Assembly (NCBI GenBank): GCA_001579985.1
Contig: LRSR01006784.1
Location: forward strand, 1-27,414
From: Hypsibius dujardini
Taxonomy: Eukaryota > Tardigrada > Eutardigrada > Parachela > Hypsibiidae
Direction: 5' to 3'
Length of the DNA stretch: 27,414 bases
Positions 1 to 10,918 of the stretch are shown here, one piece after another (the first letter of the stretch is position 1; every line of letters begins with the position of its first letter). The notes beneath the pieces were generated by a model. It was not told where the DNA came from. It ran no database searches and saw only the letters and a list, made by a program, of their open reading frames with translations. The translations under genes and the position numbers were made by a program.

Positions 1-1789
1 ACCACTAACGTTCTGTTTGTGCCTGATTTACCATTAGATTCTCCGATTAGGCTCGGGTCATCTAAATGCGCTTTGTCATGCGTGAGTAACGTCACGGCGA
101 TGTTTTGCGATGTTGTTTTAAAAAAAGCGGTTCATTTCTACCCGGATCAGTATTAGGATCATTATTCGAAGCACATTTCCAAGCGGGAGAAATATGGTTT
201 CACGGTTTCAGTTAAGTTTCATGTTAAAGTTAAACGCAATTTCTATCCGTTTAATGATGCCAATTTTGTTGTAATTTAAACTTAGTGTTAATGTCGAAGT
301 CTAAGTTTAAGTTTCATAACAAAATTAAAGTCGAACCCTTTTCGGTTTAATGATGTCACTTGAGCTATAGTTTAAACTTTTTAATTGTAGGAAGGTAGAC
401 ATTAAAATTAAATAAACTAAACATATTTACGGTTGAACGTGGAAACTTAGAATGAACATTAAACTTTAAACTTCTCAATCGAAAGCTCACTGGCCTTGGT
501 TAAAAAGACAATTGTTTTGGATAAATGCCCCTTAGAAACATGAAAAAAAAACACAGCGATAATACGAGAACAGTGATGATGATACTAGGTATTACGAGAA
601 ATGTGTTGAATTCTCATTTCTTAAGCTACCGTGTCACCATAGAGCTCGGTAATTGTATTTGTACGTGCTTCAGGCAAGTCGGGAAAATCATAAGCAGTGT
701 CCATGCTTTTTTTTTCACTTTGTGTCATGAAGCTTTAAAATGTGCAAACTCTTCAACCGATCATACCATTTGAGTATCTCATGGCAAGAGCAGAAGATCG
801 GGGTGTATTTTGCCAGGGCGGGCGGAGTCTCGTGGGTTGCTCTACAAAAGCATTTGATTCAGGCAGCTTGACAGGTTGCGGCTACATAATCCACTACGAA
901 AGACGTTCGTTTCTTGCTTCTTGATTTTTATGGGAATAGTGATGTTCCCGTTCGTTCACTGTATTGCACCTAAGAGTTGCCCGGTCAATAATGGAGTTAT
1001 GATTCAATTATTTGTTAGAAGGTGAAAGCTAAATTTTATATCTGCCAACTGAACGCGGAGCTGCTTCAATACACTGCTGAGGAAGCACAATAAACTGCAA
1101 TCAGTGTGTGGTCAGTTGGACACTGCTCTAACAAAACAATGGATTGAAAACCCTAATATAATCATTTCTAACCGCTGCGCGCTAAGCTCGCCCTGAGACC
1201 GGCTTTGACATGGGCTTAATAACGGCTTCGAACTCTTAATGAAACTGGATCTGAAATCATTGGAAATCCCAAAAATTTGAGAAGCCTACATTTGTGTACT
1301 TTTTTGACACAGACATAAGGCTTTATACAATTATTCCTAGAAATAGATTGGACGATAGAAGGGGCGGGCCAGCAAAACTGCGTAGCGATATACCTGGCCG
1401 TCACACCGTCACTCATGCTCATCGCTAAATACGTGTACTGCGTTTTGTTATATACCCGGTCAAGGGGATTTTAGGGCAAGGCACTCGTACGAGAATTTTT
1501 TCCACGTTAAGGGTTTTGTTCCGCCGTTGGTAATCCCGCTGTTAAAAAAAATCCTCGTGAGATTTCGTTTTACACTTTTTGGGTCGTTCGTCATTTTTCC
1601 TCACCATTTTCTTCTTCTTTTCTTCACGTGTATTATAACGGAAGCATAAATGTTTGCGACGAATCTGATTTTGCTTGAGCACTTTCAACTGAAAGCAGGT
1701 GCATCGCAAACCGCCTCGCAGTGGCCGAAAGATCCATCCTCATGGTAACGGTAACAGCTAAAACGATAGCCGGGCGCTGAGGACTTCAC
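1..1789. other. Intergenic, no gene seen
   Basis: AT-rich sequence with short, unrelated open frames and no joined exons. The only structure noticed is an imperfect direct repeat at about 214-283 and 309-380. Distal promoter elements of the doublecortin gene may lie here, but none is recognisable. Confidence 0.5.
214..380. repeat. Imperfect tandem duplication, about 95-bp period
   Basis: Two blocks share the order AAGTTTCAT, an AAAGTT/AAAGTC element, TTTAATGATG and AATTTAAACTT/TAGTTTAAACTT. The copies differ by substitutions and small gaps. Confidence 0.35.
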
Positions 1790-1800
1790 TGCATAAAATT
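1790..1800 (+). promoter_or_regulatory. Possible TATA-like promoter element
   Basis: ATAAAATT occurs about 120 bases before the start codon of the doublecortin gene, followed by a plausible 5' leader with no ATG until shortly before the start. This rests on position and a weak motif only. Confidence 0.2.
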
Positions 1801-1911
1801 CTTTCCACTCGTTGTGTAGCTGAAAGCTGTACTAATTTCCACGAGTGATTCCATCAACATCTTCGTCTCACTGCTACATATTTGAACTATTTCCAACTCT
1901 GTAATATAAAT

Positions 1912-2334
1912 ATGGCATTACGTTCATCCGAGCCTCGTGGCGGTGCACCAGCAGCTGATAGCAACCGCCCTAATCGGAACTCGCTCCAGTCCGGGCCAGA
2001 CGTGAAAAAGATGATTCTCATTAATAACGGCGATAAATTGAGCCGCGGTCGGCCATTTTTGTTCAACGAAAAGAAGGTCAGCAACTGGGAAAATCTCATG
2101 CTAGAATTTTCCGACCATCTTCGGCCGGCCTTTGGGCTGGTCCGTAAGGTCTACACTCCACGGCAGGGAACGGAAATTACGCGGATGGATCAGCTGGAAC
2201 AGAACGGGGTCTATGTCCTCTCAGGAACGGAGAAATTCAAGCCCATTCCGAATGGTTACAACACGGAGACGGTGATTAATCAGCACTTTAATCATGTTCC
2301 CAAGCAGTCTATTGGCGGTGCGTCCATTGAAAAG
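1912..2334 (+). CDS. Doublecortin gene exon 1 (first DCX domain)
   Basis: This exon holds the start codon and residues 1-141, including the complete first doublecortin domain (KKMILINNGD through GVYVLSGTEKFK). It ends GAA AAG before GTATAC, in phase 0. Translation can be extended upstream to a TTG at 1882, but the first ATG is at 1912. Confidence 0.85.
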
Positions 2335-5300
2335 GTATACTTTCCCGGTAATGACAAAAATGTATTATGTTTTTTTTCGTGATGTAATTTTTTATTTTTG
2401 TATTTTTCAACTGGATATATAAAATCAAGGTAACCCGTTATTAGAACCGCCTCGATTTGCTTGTTAAATTTATTTTGTTTTGCTATAGTTTCCTTCAATT
2501 CAGAAATGAACTTTTATGATTGAAAAAATAGTGATTTCTGAATTACCATCTGTAGTGAAATGAAAAAACGTAGCGGTGAGAAACCGTGTATCTGGAACAG
2601 GTTTCAATAAATATTTGATCATCAGCAATGTCAATATATTTAATAGTTCAGAAAACCTGTTTTACTGTACAATGTAGTGTCAATTTTCACAAAATTTTAA
2701 AGTCTTTCTTGGCAATTGCCCTTTAATAAGCCATTTCCCAATGGTTTGTCAAAGCTATACAAAAATGTTAAAAAATAGTCTTAGCCTTTTCGCAACCGCT
2801 GCAGTCGAATAACGACAAGGCTGACTTTGTACGTATTAAATTTGTGAACAATTTCAGTTTGGAGGACAGTTGTTTTTCTTAACTGGTTTGTTATCAAACG
2901 ATATTATGGTTTGGCGATTAAACAACGGAAGGTTAACGCTATGGTTGCTTATACTGCATTGGTTGTGAACTGATTACAAAGTAGCTTGCCCATAAATTTA
3001 TTAACTTATTTGTCATTTCATATGATAGAATTGCTGGTTAAGTAGTGCTGTTCGTTATTTTCAATGGATTGTCTTTTATTTTTCTTAAGAGATCGCTGTA
3101 TAAAATGTCTGCTGAGATCTCGTTTGAATAAATGGTAATAATTGCCGTCTCGTCAGCGACTCACTTCAATGCAGCTTAAGTAAGATTCAGAGTATTAAAA
3201 GAAAAATGGAAGAACTGTAAGGCTGGGAAATTAATGAAGAACGAGACAACCACAGAAGATGCCTTCTCAAAAATCCCTAACGTTTGTTATAGGGTCTTCC
3301 AATTCAATTCAGCGGTACAGATGTGCCGGATTTGCGAAAGTCCAGTCTGATGATTTTGAATGTCAAGTAAGTGCTCTCTCGGAAATGAAGAATATACAAG
3401 GCTTTTGTCCTTCAATCGTGATCACATTAAGACATATTACGTCCTTTTTAGCGTTTTCCGCAACGGTGACGATGTAAACCCGCCCACTAAAGTCATGTTG
3501 AAGAAATTTGATCTATGGAACATTCTTCGTGCGAAGGATGTCATTGCGGAAAAGGTCAAACCAATCGGTGGTTTTTGCAAAAGGTAATGACGAGCCCCTG
3601 GATCGAAACTGTTTTCGGAGTCTCCGTTATTAGAAGATTTAGTTAGCCGCCTGCTCTTATTGGACGATCACCGCGCTCCTTTGTGGGAATTAGAAATAGC
3701 TACGCTCAGTCGCTCGTTAAACTAGAGAAAGGGTGTGGTTTAGCTTTCTGACCCAAATAATTTCTACAAACAGAACTGCACAATTTTTGAAACATGCACA
3801 TTTTTTACTATCCCATGCGGACAAATATTTTAACAAACATATTTGCATTTGAAATAGAAATTTGTCTGTCTGAAAATGATTGAAGAAGTAATAGTACCGG
3901 AACGGCAATAAAAATAAACGTCTAATTTAATAGTCCACCTAATTACTTGCAGGCAACGAAGGCAAACATTTTTTGGTAAACAAATTTCAAACAGGTGTTA
4001 ATTTTAAGAAGAATAGATCGAAATGGCAAAAAATTAATTCTAAATTTTAATGTGTTGCAGTGGGATTGGCCAATAAACAATAAAGTAATGCTACGTTCAT
4101 AGTCCATGTCATACGCTACATAAAAAATGTCAGATCGTTTGCTCTGACATGTTAGACGATTCTAAATAACACTTATCTGGAGTCTTGACATAGTTCGAAA
4201 GATTTTCCTATTCGTTCTGGCAAATGGGGCGGAGTTTACTAATTAAAGTGACTTTTCGGTAATCTGACACGGACTATGAACGTAGCATTAAGCCACAAAA
4301 CGAAAAGCTCGAGTTTTGCTAACTAACTGATAGTACGAAATGTCTTTTACTTGTTTCAAACTTTAATGAAGTGTTAGGGCAAGAGCATGATTGTCAATGT
4401 GGCTAAACTCTGTTTTTCCTCTCTCGAACTGTCCAAAAGACTTCCACCACATATACTAAATTTAAGACTTTGAAAATATCGTTTTTTCATTACAATAAGG
4501 AAGAATAGTAAAGCGTACCCGTCCCCGAATCAAATTTTGAACTTGTTAGGTCATGACCAGTGCTGTGTAATATACTTCGGTGTTTCAATGACAGCTGTTT
4601 TTATTCTCTAATTGATGGTTACTCGTTTTAATGATATATGATAGAACTCAAATTATTGCACTACTCTGAATTCTTATTTCTGCTTTGCGTTCCGAGAAAA
4701 GCAATTAAAAAACTCTGATATGTTTCGGTTGCGCGAATAAAAAATGTCGCGAACAATTTATCGAATTTTTTATTGTTTTCGTATGCGATTATTTCGACGG
4801 ATCCTTTTCTAGATCGACAACTGATTGAGACGTTTTTCTGCCATAAATATAGTACGAGTACAAAGACTGTCTGCTGCGGTCACATACGAACCAAAACCGT
4901 ACACGGTTATGAATGCTGTCCATCGAAAATCAGCATGTTCACCTATATTTTAACTTAAGTTACTAGTGGTTAAGCTTGCATAATTGCCTAATCTTTCTGT
5001 ACATTAGATTAGATTCTCGTTGAGTGTTTTTATTTTTGTCAATATTCCATCCCAATATTCCTATTTATAATACCCATTCCATAATTTAGTTAACGTCTGA
5101 CAGTTTAATTACTACAGCCTAACAATTTTCAACAGTTTCATTTTGTCCTGTTGCGCCTACCATCAGGACAATTGGAAATAAGTCATGATCCACTTCTAGA
5201 AAATTCGTATTTATAATATAACGGAAAATATATTGAGATCCCAAGATTCAGAGCAAACTCAAAACTTCCTCACAGTCAGCTATAGGAAAAGGGCCGACGT

Positions 5301-8300
5301 AGACAAGGTCACAACACTAATTTCGAGTCCATTACCTCTTGTGTCATGTGAATTCATGTGAACCGGTGAATAATTTCTTTAAACGAAGTTTTGAGTGACG
5401 TTAATTGTTGCATTTGATACGGGCCAACGACTCCTGCTAAATGCGCCAAGATTGCTTCCGCCTGAGCTTCAATTTGGATTACTTATCGCTTATCTTTTGA
5501 ATCACATAGTCAGCATCTTCCTATCTTTAACTATTTCGATCTAACGGTACTGTTGGGTACCTGGTTTTACAATCCTTTCAGTCCACCAGCTACCCATTAC
5601 CCACCCACCTTCACCCACCCACCTATTCCAAATTGCCTTATAACTGGTATTTACTAGATAATGAATGTCATTTTATTTTTCAACAGTCTTCGCACCCTGG
5701 ATGGAAACGCTATCAAACATGTGGCAGACCTCAAAAACGGCGGTTACTACGTTGCGGTCGGGCCCTACGAGAAATTTCGTCACGCCGATTACTCTCCCGA
5801 GGGCCGGCCTATAATTGTTGTTCCCATGAAGCAGCGGAGCTCCTTCACAGCCAACACCTACCAAGACCCAGACGGGCAAAAACGACGCCGCACCTTCGTG
5901 GTCCGGTTGAAGAAAAACGAGCAGGATCGCTTCGACGAGACCGAGGAGAACGGCTTCGAAGACGAGACGATTACAGGTATGGCTAGCACCAAGCCAGTCT
6001 CGGAATCATGGTACCAAACTCAAAAAGCACAAATAAAACACAATTGTTTAAAGCTATTCTGTCGCTATTTTGTGCTAAGTAGCGGACATTTGGATTGAAA
6101 TAACTTCTAAAATTTATTAAAATGGTTTGACTTACGCAAGTGTTTCAAACGTACACCCTTTTAAAAAAATGTCTGCGCAATATTAAAACGTTGTCCGCGT
6201 CTCAGGGAATTTGTATGTGAGATTAAGTTACGTTATATCTAAAGCAGTTTAGATCATAGTAATATGCAAGCAAAACAATTAAATAGTAAAATTTGCTTAT
6301 AAATCGACTTCGCCGGAAATTCGCTTGAACGTTTCAAAACAAATTTGATCCCAAATTGTCGAGCATTTCAAACTCAATCCGGTCTATTTGACGTAATATG
6401 GTTCAAATTGAATTTGCGGCAGGCAAAAACCAAGACGATCGGAGAGACAGCAGCCAGCAAAGCCAGCACACACGAGCTGGAAGTCGAACCCGCACCTCCT
6501 CAAAAGCCTCCAGGATTTCGCAGCAGGACGAGGACAATCGCTCGCAAGCCGGCTCGGACGTGGGCTCTCGAAGCGCCGGCTCCGCCCATTCTCGGACAGC
6601 GGATAGGATGATGCAGGCAGTCGAGGAGAAGCAGAGTTTGGCGCTCGGACTTCCCATCAGCCGGCTTGGTCTAATGAACACGGAGAAGAACCTGGAGATG
6701 GAGATTGGCGTTTCCGTTCAGCAGGTTACATGCTTGAAGTTAAATAAAATATGTAGAATACATGAAATGTAAAAAATATACAAACCTTTCGAAATTTTTG
6801 TTTTTAAAACATCAAAATACATGGCAATATTTTTATTTATACGAGGTAATAGCAACCGCAGTTTATATTTCTGAAATGAGATTGCAGGCAATGTGCTGTG
6901 ATCTAAAGTAATCATCAGAAGAAGGACGTTTTATAATTTTGGAACATTTTTTATTTAAACAGGTAATGACCGATATCAGTTTTCTTAATTTTGTGGTAAT
7001 AATTTATTTATATTAAATTTTCGTTTTTCAAATAGAAAGAATGTAATTTAATGTACTTACAATAAAATTCCTGAAATTCTAAATACAAATTCCCTGCTGT
7101 ATATGTGCGTGAATATCTCCATAGATGTCGGAGCATTCCCTGCATTCCCTTCACTCGCACCACAGTCATTACGTGGGTGAACAACCGCCTCCGCCACCAG
7201 CGAATCAGGAGCAGCCGCCGGGTCCCGACGAACCTGCTCCGGATGTTCCGGTTGGAGAGGGCGGGGAGCATAAGGAAGAACAGCCGCAGTCACCGAATCA
7301 AAACAATGGGGAGAGTGCGCCAGGTGAGGAACTGCAGCCGCACGGGGAGAATAATCAGGAACCGCAGCAGGAACCGCCAAATGAGGAAGAGTCACGACCA
7401 GAAGAAGTGCAGCAGCCACCGCCAGAGCCGGAGAAGATCGAGCAGGGCCCACCGTTCTTCGTGGAAGTTCCGCATCCTTTACCGGATCATGCGGGTGATA
7501 ATGCCGAGCAGCTCCAGATTGAACCGGCCGGTCAAGGTGAGCTGGAAGATTTTGGGAGTAGCCTTCTCATAGGTAGCCTGTGAACTAGTGATATCTTCCC
7601 GGCCTTTCACTGATTAAATAAAAAAATGTTTGGTAAAACAAAGGTTGCATTGATTTGTTCAAGGATACTTCCTGTACTGACATCTTACATATTTTACATA
7701 TTTTAAATCGAGAAATCTAGCCAAATTTAGCTATACTGGCCATGTCAATCGTCATTCACTTCAAGTAGTGTGCTGAGTGTGTTTTTGACAGAGGCGCGCT
7801 TTCATTACCAGGAGTGGCAACCTAAGTAACTCCCTTGAGGGCGCCCTTGAGGGTCCAGCGAGGAGTCTGACCCTCCTAGTCCTGCCATTCGATCTAGAGT
7901 TTTATTCTTAACAAAATATGCATTTGGGGTTAGAGTAAATAATAAATATTGAACTTAGTGTATGCATTAAATCCAACTCTTTGTTTACATTCAATCCATT
8001 TTGTCTCTGTATTATAATCAGTTTTTAATAGACGGAGTGCGATTTAAATTATTTTAATTTAATTCCAACTTCACACCGTCTTTAATTCAGGCTATATTTC
8101 ACGCACTCCTGCATTAACTGAAATATGGATGGATTTTGAAACTCTTGAGTGAAGATTGAATATCGCGTTTTCTCTCAAAATATGGGCGTAACTTGTGAAG
8201 AAGGTGATTAGATCAGGCCCAATTTTACACCGTGAAATAGGACGTGATTTACGGTGATTTACGTCATGAAAGTTGGAATTAAGTTGGAATGATACAAATC

Positions 8301-9121
8301 GAACTCCACATTTTTGAAATGGTTCCGGCAAGTGTCCTATACCTAAAAAAAATGGTCGCCATAACTCCGCCCACTGGCACCAAAACATTCTTCTGCTCGG
8401 ATCTCTGCGAATTATGCAGCGATTGTTACTGTCAGTGCCTTGCATAAGTCGGATTCGTCGTGCTTCAAAACAATTTGAAAGGGGGATAAATCTGTCGCAG
8501 AAATAGTGTGAAAAACACAATTCGACAAACTCTATTTTTATAATAAAAAATATTGCCAATATTACTGCATGATCTCCGAAAAGAAAAAGAAACTATCCCT
8601 CTGCTATCAATAATAATAATACTCTGATATCTAACAATTAAATGAAACTCGGCAAACCAAGTGCAGCGTTTCCATAATCACTGGCGCAAATGGGTGAGGC
8701 GGTAATTTTACGTTAAATCCATTAAATGTTTTCTTCATCATTCTTACTATGCAGGGTTTGCATTTATTGCCTTCTAGGGTCGCCATTCCTGCAGCTCTTT
8801 ATATCATTGTCAGCTACAAACGACGTAATTTCTGTTTCTAGTTTTGGATGTGAAAAATGACGACGAAAACCCCGCCAGCCCCGTAATCAATGAGATTCTT
8901 CACATCCAACCGGTCAAGGAGGCACCTTTCGATCTAACCGAGCAGGAGGAAGGTATGTATATACTTTTTTATGGATGACGTGTGGATTGAATTATAATAA
9001 CGTGACTAAATTGCCGCTTTATATACTAAGCCGCGTGACATACAAATATGCATGTGAATAGTTGCGTTATTTGTTTTCAGTTGTACCAACACCGAAGAAG
9101 AAGAAAGGCGGATGCTGCTGA
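1912..9121 (+). CDS. DCDC2-like protein with two doublecortin domains (whole gene, 8 exons)
   Basis: Exons are 1912-2334, 3293-3366, 3452-3583, 5687-5976, 6423-6724, 7125-7572, 8842-8952 and 9081-9121; every junction has GT/AG and the phases (0,2,2,1,0,1,1) agree, giving 606 aa. Seen: a first doublecortin domain at about residues 33-115 and a second at about 158-245, a Ser/Arg/Gln-rich linker (307-407), a Pro/Glu/Gln-rich segment (408-556) and a tail ending KKKKGGCC. Doublecortin domains bind microtubules. The motifs EKKVSNWENLM and VYTPRQGTEI resemble DCDC2 (EKKVSSFE, IYTPRTGHRI) more than DCX, as does the layout of two domains followed by a charged low-complexity tail; vertebrate DCDC2 acts at cilia and is about 476 aa. 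There is no kinase domain, so it is not a DCLK. The start ATG has A at -3 and G at +4. The GGCC end is not something I know from this family. Confidence 0.85.
3293..3366 (+). CDS. Doublecortin gene exon 2
   Basis: A 74-base exon between a TTTGTTATAG acceptor and a GTAAGTGC donor. It reads in phase 0 from exon 1 and leaves two bases, which form an Asn codon with exon 3. It encodes the lead-in to the second doublecortin domain (SLMILNV). It was found because exon 3 fits no frame from exon 1 directly. Confidence 0.75.
3452..3583 (+). CDS. Doublecortin gene exon 3 (second DCX domain, first half)
   Basis: The exon follows the acceptor GTCCTTTTTAG and ends before GTAATGAC. It encodes VFRNGDDVNPPTKVML, the typical first strands of a doublecortin domain, and then a helix up to GGFCK. 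It leaves two bases (AG) for the next exon. Confidence 0.85.
4088..4288. mobile_element. 201-bp MITE with 24-bp terminal inverted repeats
   Basis: The left end ATGCTACGTTCATAGTCC and the right end are inverted repeats over 24 bases with one mismatch, and the element is flanked by TA on both sides (4086-4087 and 4289-4290). There is no coding capacity. TA duplication and size fit a non-autonomous Tc1/mariner-type element. It lies in the 2.1-kb intron between doublecortin exons 3 and 4, which otherwise shows no feature. Confidence 0.8.
5687..5976 (+). CDS. Doublecortin gene exon 4 (second DCX domain, second half)
   Basis: The acceptor is TTTTTCAACAG. AG plus T gives Ser, then LRTLDGNAI and GGYYVAVGPYEKF, the conserved end of a doublecortin domain. 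A basic-acidic stretch (KRRRTFVVRLKKNEQDRFDE) follows. The donor is GTATGG and the exon ends with one base. Confidence 0.85.
6423..6724 (+). CDS. Doublecortin gene exon 5 (Ser/Arg-rich linker)
   Basis: The acceptor TTTGCGGCAG and the one base left from exon 4 give Gly, then 100 in-frame codons. The peptide is rich in Ser, Arg, Gln and Asp, with repeated RSR/RTSS-type clusters, and ends in a more helical part (NTEKNLEMEIGVSVQQ). The exon ends in phase 0 before GTTACATG. Confidence 0.75.
7125..7572 (+). CDS. Doublecortin gene exon 6 (Pro/Glu/Gln-rich)
   Basis: The exon begins directly after CTCCATAG, in phase 0, with an ATG that is internal to the protein. The peptide starts with a His/Ser cluster (HSLHSLHSHHSHY) and continues as a disordered Pro/Glu/Gln-rich stretch. 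The donor at 7573 is GTAGCC, a weak match. If it is not used, the frame runs four more codons to a TGA at 7581-7583, giving a 559-aa form. Confidence 0.75.
7573..8841 (+). other. Intron 6 of the doublecortin gene
   Basis: The first part is the 3' UTR of the short message form. Further in there is a direct repeat of CCCTTGAGGG near 7832-7853. A 155-codon minus-strand frame at 8092-8559 has no protein-like composition, and I do not call it a gene. Confidence 0.5.
7617..7622 (+). promoter_or_regulatory. Poly(A) signal AATAAA for the short doublecortin message
   Basis: AATAAA lies 33 bases after the TGA at 7581-7583 that is reached when the weak exon 6 donor is not used. It would give a 559-aa protein ending in LLIGSL without the cysteine tail. 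Confidence 0.5.
8842..8952 (+). CDS. Doublecortin gene exon 7
   Basis: The acceptor is TCTGTTTCTAG. G from exon 6 plus TT gives Val, then LDVKNDDENPASPVINEILH and an acidic end (DLTEQEE). The donor is GTATGTAT, with one base left over. Open frame, matching phases and both splice sites support it; there is no domain. Confidence 0.65.
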
Positions 9122-9566
9122 TCAGTGAAGCATATATAATAGCCTTTCATCAGATGTCGTTCCCGTTTAGTACGAGAGAGCGTCGTCTATTGCCAACTTG
9201 TGTCCCAATTATTTGCAAATTATTAGCAATCTCCGTTACGGACCCAAAATTCCTGATTGTATTTGCGGTCCTCGGACCTTTCCTGACCATAATGTATAAT
9301 ACCGTGTTGAAAGGTTGTCAATTTTTCTGGCGTTTGTTTCCGCCGTTTATATTATATATGCCGGTATGTAATATTCAACCATTCATATGGACCTGTGGTT
9401 AGGTGTGGCCATGATTGATCGGGTTATTACAAGTAGAAAATCTCGCCACTACTGTAGCACTGCAATATATTGTCGTAGACGACCTACGGTCAAAGTGGTC
9501 CAAGCCCATGTACAGGGTCCGCCAACAAAGTGCAGACAATTTCGGATATGCTGATTTTTTATTATG
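9058..9566 (+). repeat. Dispersed repeat, copy 1 (contains doublecortin exon 8)
   Basis: The sequence from GTTGCGTTATTTGTTTTCAG to the A/T-rich end ATTATG recurs inverted at 17,588-17,992 with few substitutions. About 100 bases near 9235-9340 are missing from the other copy. The shared part includes the splice acceptor, exon 8 and about 350 bases after it. It ends where the LINE relic begins. Confidence 0.85.
9081..9121 (+). CDS. Doublecortin gene exon 8 (polybasic tail ending GGCC)
   Basis: The acceptor is TTATTTGTTTTCAG. The exon reads VVPTPKKKKGGCC and then TGA. A C-terminal CC after glycines is the geranylgeranylation signal of Rab/Ypt GTPases; a polybasic run next to two cysteines can also be palmitoylated. 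That this tail anchors the protein in a membrane is inference. The exon lies in a repeat with an inverted copy at 17,588-17,992, where the same exon reads VVPTPKKQKGGCC then TAA. Confidence 0.65.
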
Positions 9567-10665
9567 GGCTTTATGTCTCGCCGTGGCTGCAGAGGTTATT
9601 TCGCGCAATGCCTGTTCTAATACCGGCATATCCCACGCTTTCTGGCTCTTAAGATGGGGTTACTTTTCCGGTCATGGGCAGTTGCCAGTCAGTATTTTAG
9701 TGATTTCGTCAAAGTCAGTTATGGGCACAATGATGGAGATCAAAATATTTGACGAGTAAACCGACGCAGAAAGGCTGGGTGTGCTGATTCATTTGTTTTT
9801 CGGATCCCAAGTCCACCTTTTTGATCAGCAAGCAGACTTGTTTCCACACCGGCAGCGCTCTCGCATTATTGCTTATGGTCTTCACGCTCGTCCGCAGAAC
9901 TTCGTCGAATTTTCTCAAATTGTCTGGCCGGCTCCACACTGGTACGCACTGTAACATGTGAATCACCTTCGGCGCGCTGAAACAATTCTTAAGAATAAAA
10001 AGTTCTTACTGAACCTGAAAACTAACCAGCCGGCTGGCCAAAAATGCGGAACGTTATTGTCTTGGTGCACATGACAGTGGGGATACCTTTCGCAGCAGTG
10101 ACGCACCCAAAAGCTACAGCTTTTCACTGCCGATAATTTGATGGCCATGTCGAACCGTTGAATAGGGATTGAGGCGTTTTCTACGCTAACTGTATTATCT
10201 GCAAAAACAAAGGCCTCACACTTGATTAAGTTAAGCTCCAAACTGATGTGTTTGCCCAGCGCCACCATCAACCGTAAGTCATTTATCACCACGTAAACAG
10301 AGTTGCCATAATACCTTCGTCCAAATACCAGGCGTTTAGGCGAGAACCCATGGCGCCAAACATCTGGCGGGTGATGCGGCAAAAGAGCAATGGACCCGGC
10401 GGGTCACTTTGCTGCACGCCAAACTCAGACCGAAGGACAAAATTGCCAAAGAATTGCGATAAGTGCCGATAAATTTGCCAGATGAAGGCGTAATAGATTG
10501 GCAGATGGGTCCGTGAGACATTTAGCATTGCCATACGATTCACTGTGCGATGTTGAAAACATTTTTTATGTCCAATTTTAACAAGACCTGCCTTTGCCCA
10601 CTCCCTTTGATAAAAACGCTCGTGTGGCGTGGACAACTACTGATATGTCACCAGGTGTCCCGTAT
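9567..10665 (-). pseudogene. Non-LTR retrotransposon reverse-transcriptase relic
   Basis: On the minus strand, broken frames show successive reverse-transcriptase signatures: VHATRAFLSKG, LLKLDIKNVFNIAQ (motif A region), LPIYYAFIWQIYRH, FGVQQSDPPGPLLF (GVQQGDPLGPLLF in intact LINEs), WYLDEG (the YLDDG catalytic motif, one Asp changed to Glu) and LELNLIKCE. Downstream are LRKFDEVLR and QKAWDMPVLEQAL, typical of the thumb and C-terminal region of LINE ORF2. Several frameshifts and stops show that it is dead. Its 3' side ends where repeat copy 1 begins. The 5' end may extend to about 10,870. Confidence 0.8.
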
Positions 10666-10918
10666 CACAGCTGCTACGGCGACAACGTTGACGTTGTCGT
10701 AGTTCCAGTTGAACAGTTTGGTTGGTCGCTGGCAGTAACGATGTCGGTGGTGCGAGCTAGATTTTGCTTTGCTAGCGTCGCGCGTAAAGGGATCGCTTTA
10801 CCTTTGAAGCCGGAAAGGAAAAGGCAACCTAGGTTAACATCAGAAAACGTTCCCATTCTGCTGGTCCATCGACTACTGGCCAGTTCTGGGACAAGACATT
10901 TCGCGCGTGAGCCATTGT

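Noticed and set aside
1882-1911. N-terminal extension of the doublecortin protein (NYFQLCNIN)
   Set aside because: It would begin at TTG; the ATG at 1912 has a good context and the upstream part has no family similarity.
8092-8559. 155-codon minus-strand frame in intron 6 of the doublecortin gene
   Set aside because: Composition is not protein-like, there is no domain, and it overlaps no splice structure.
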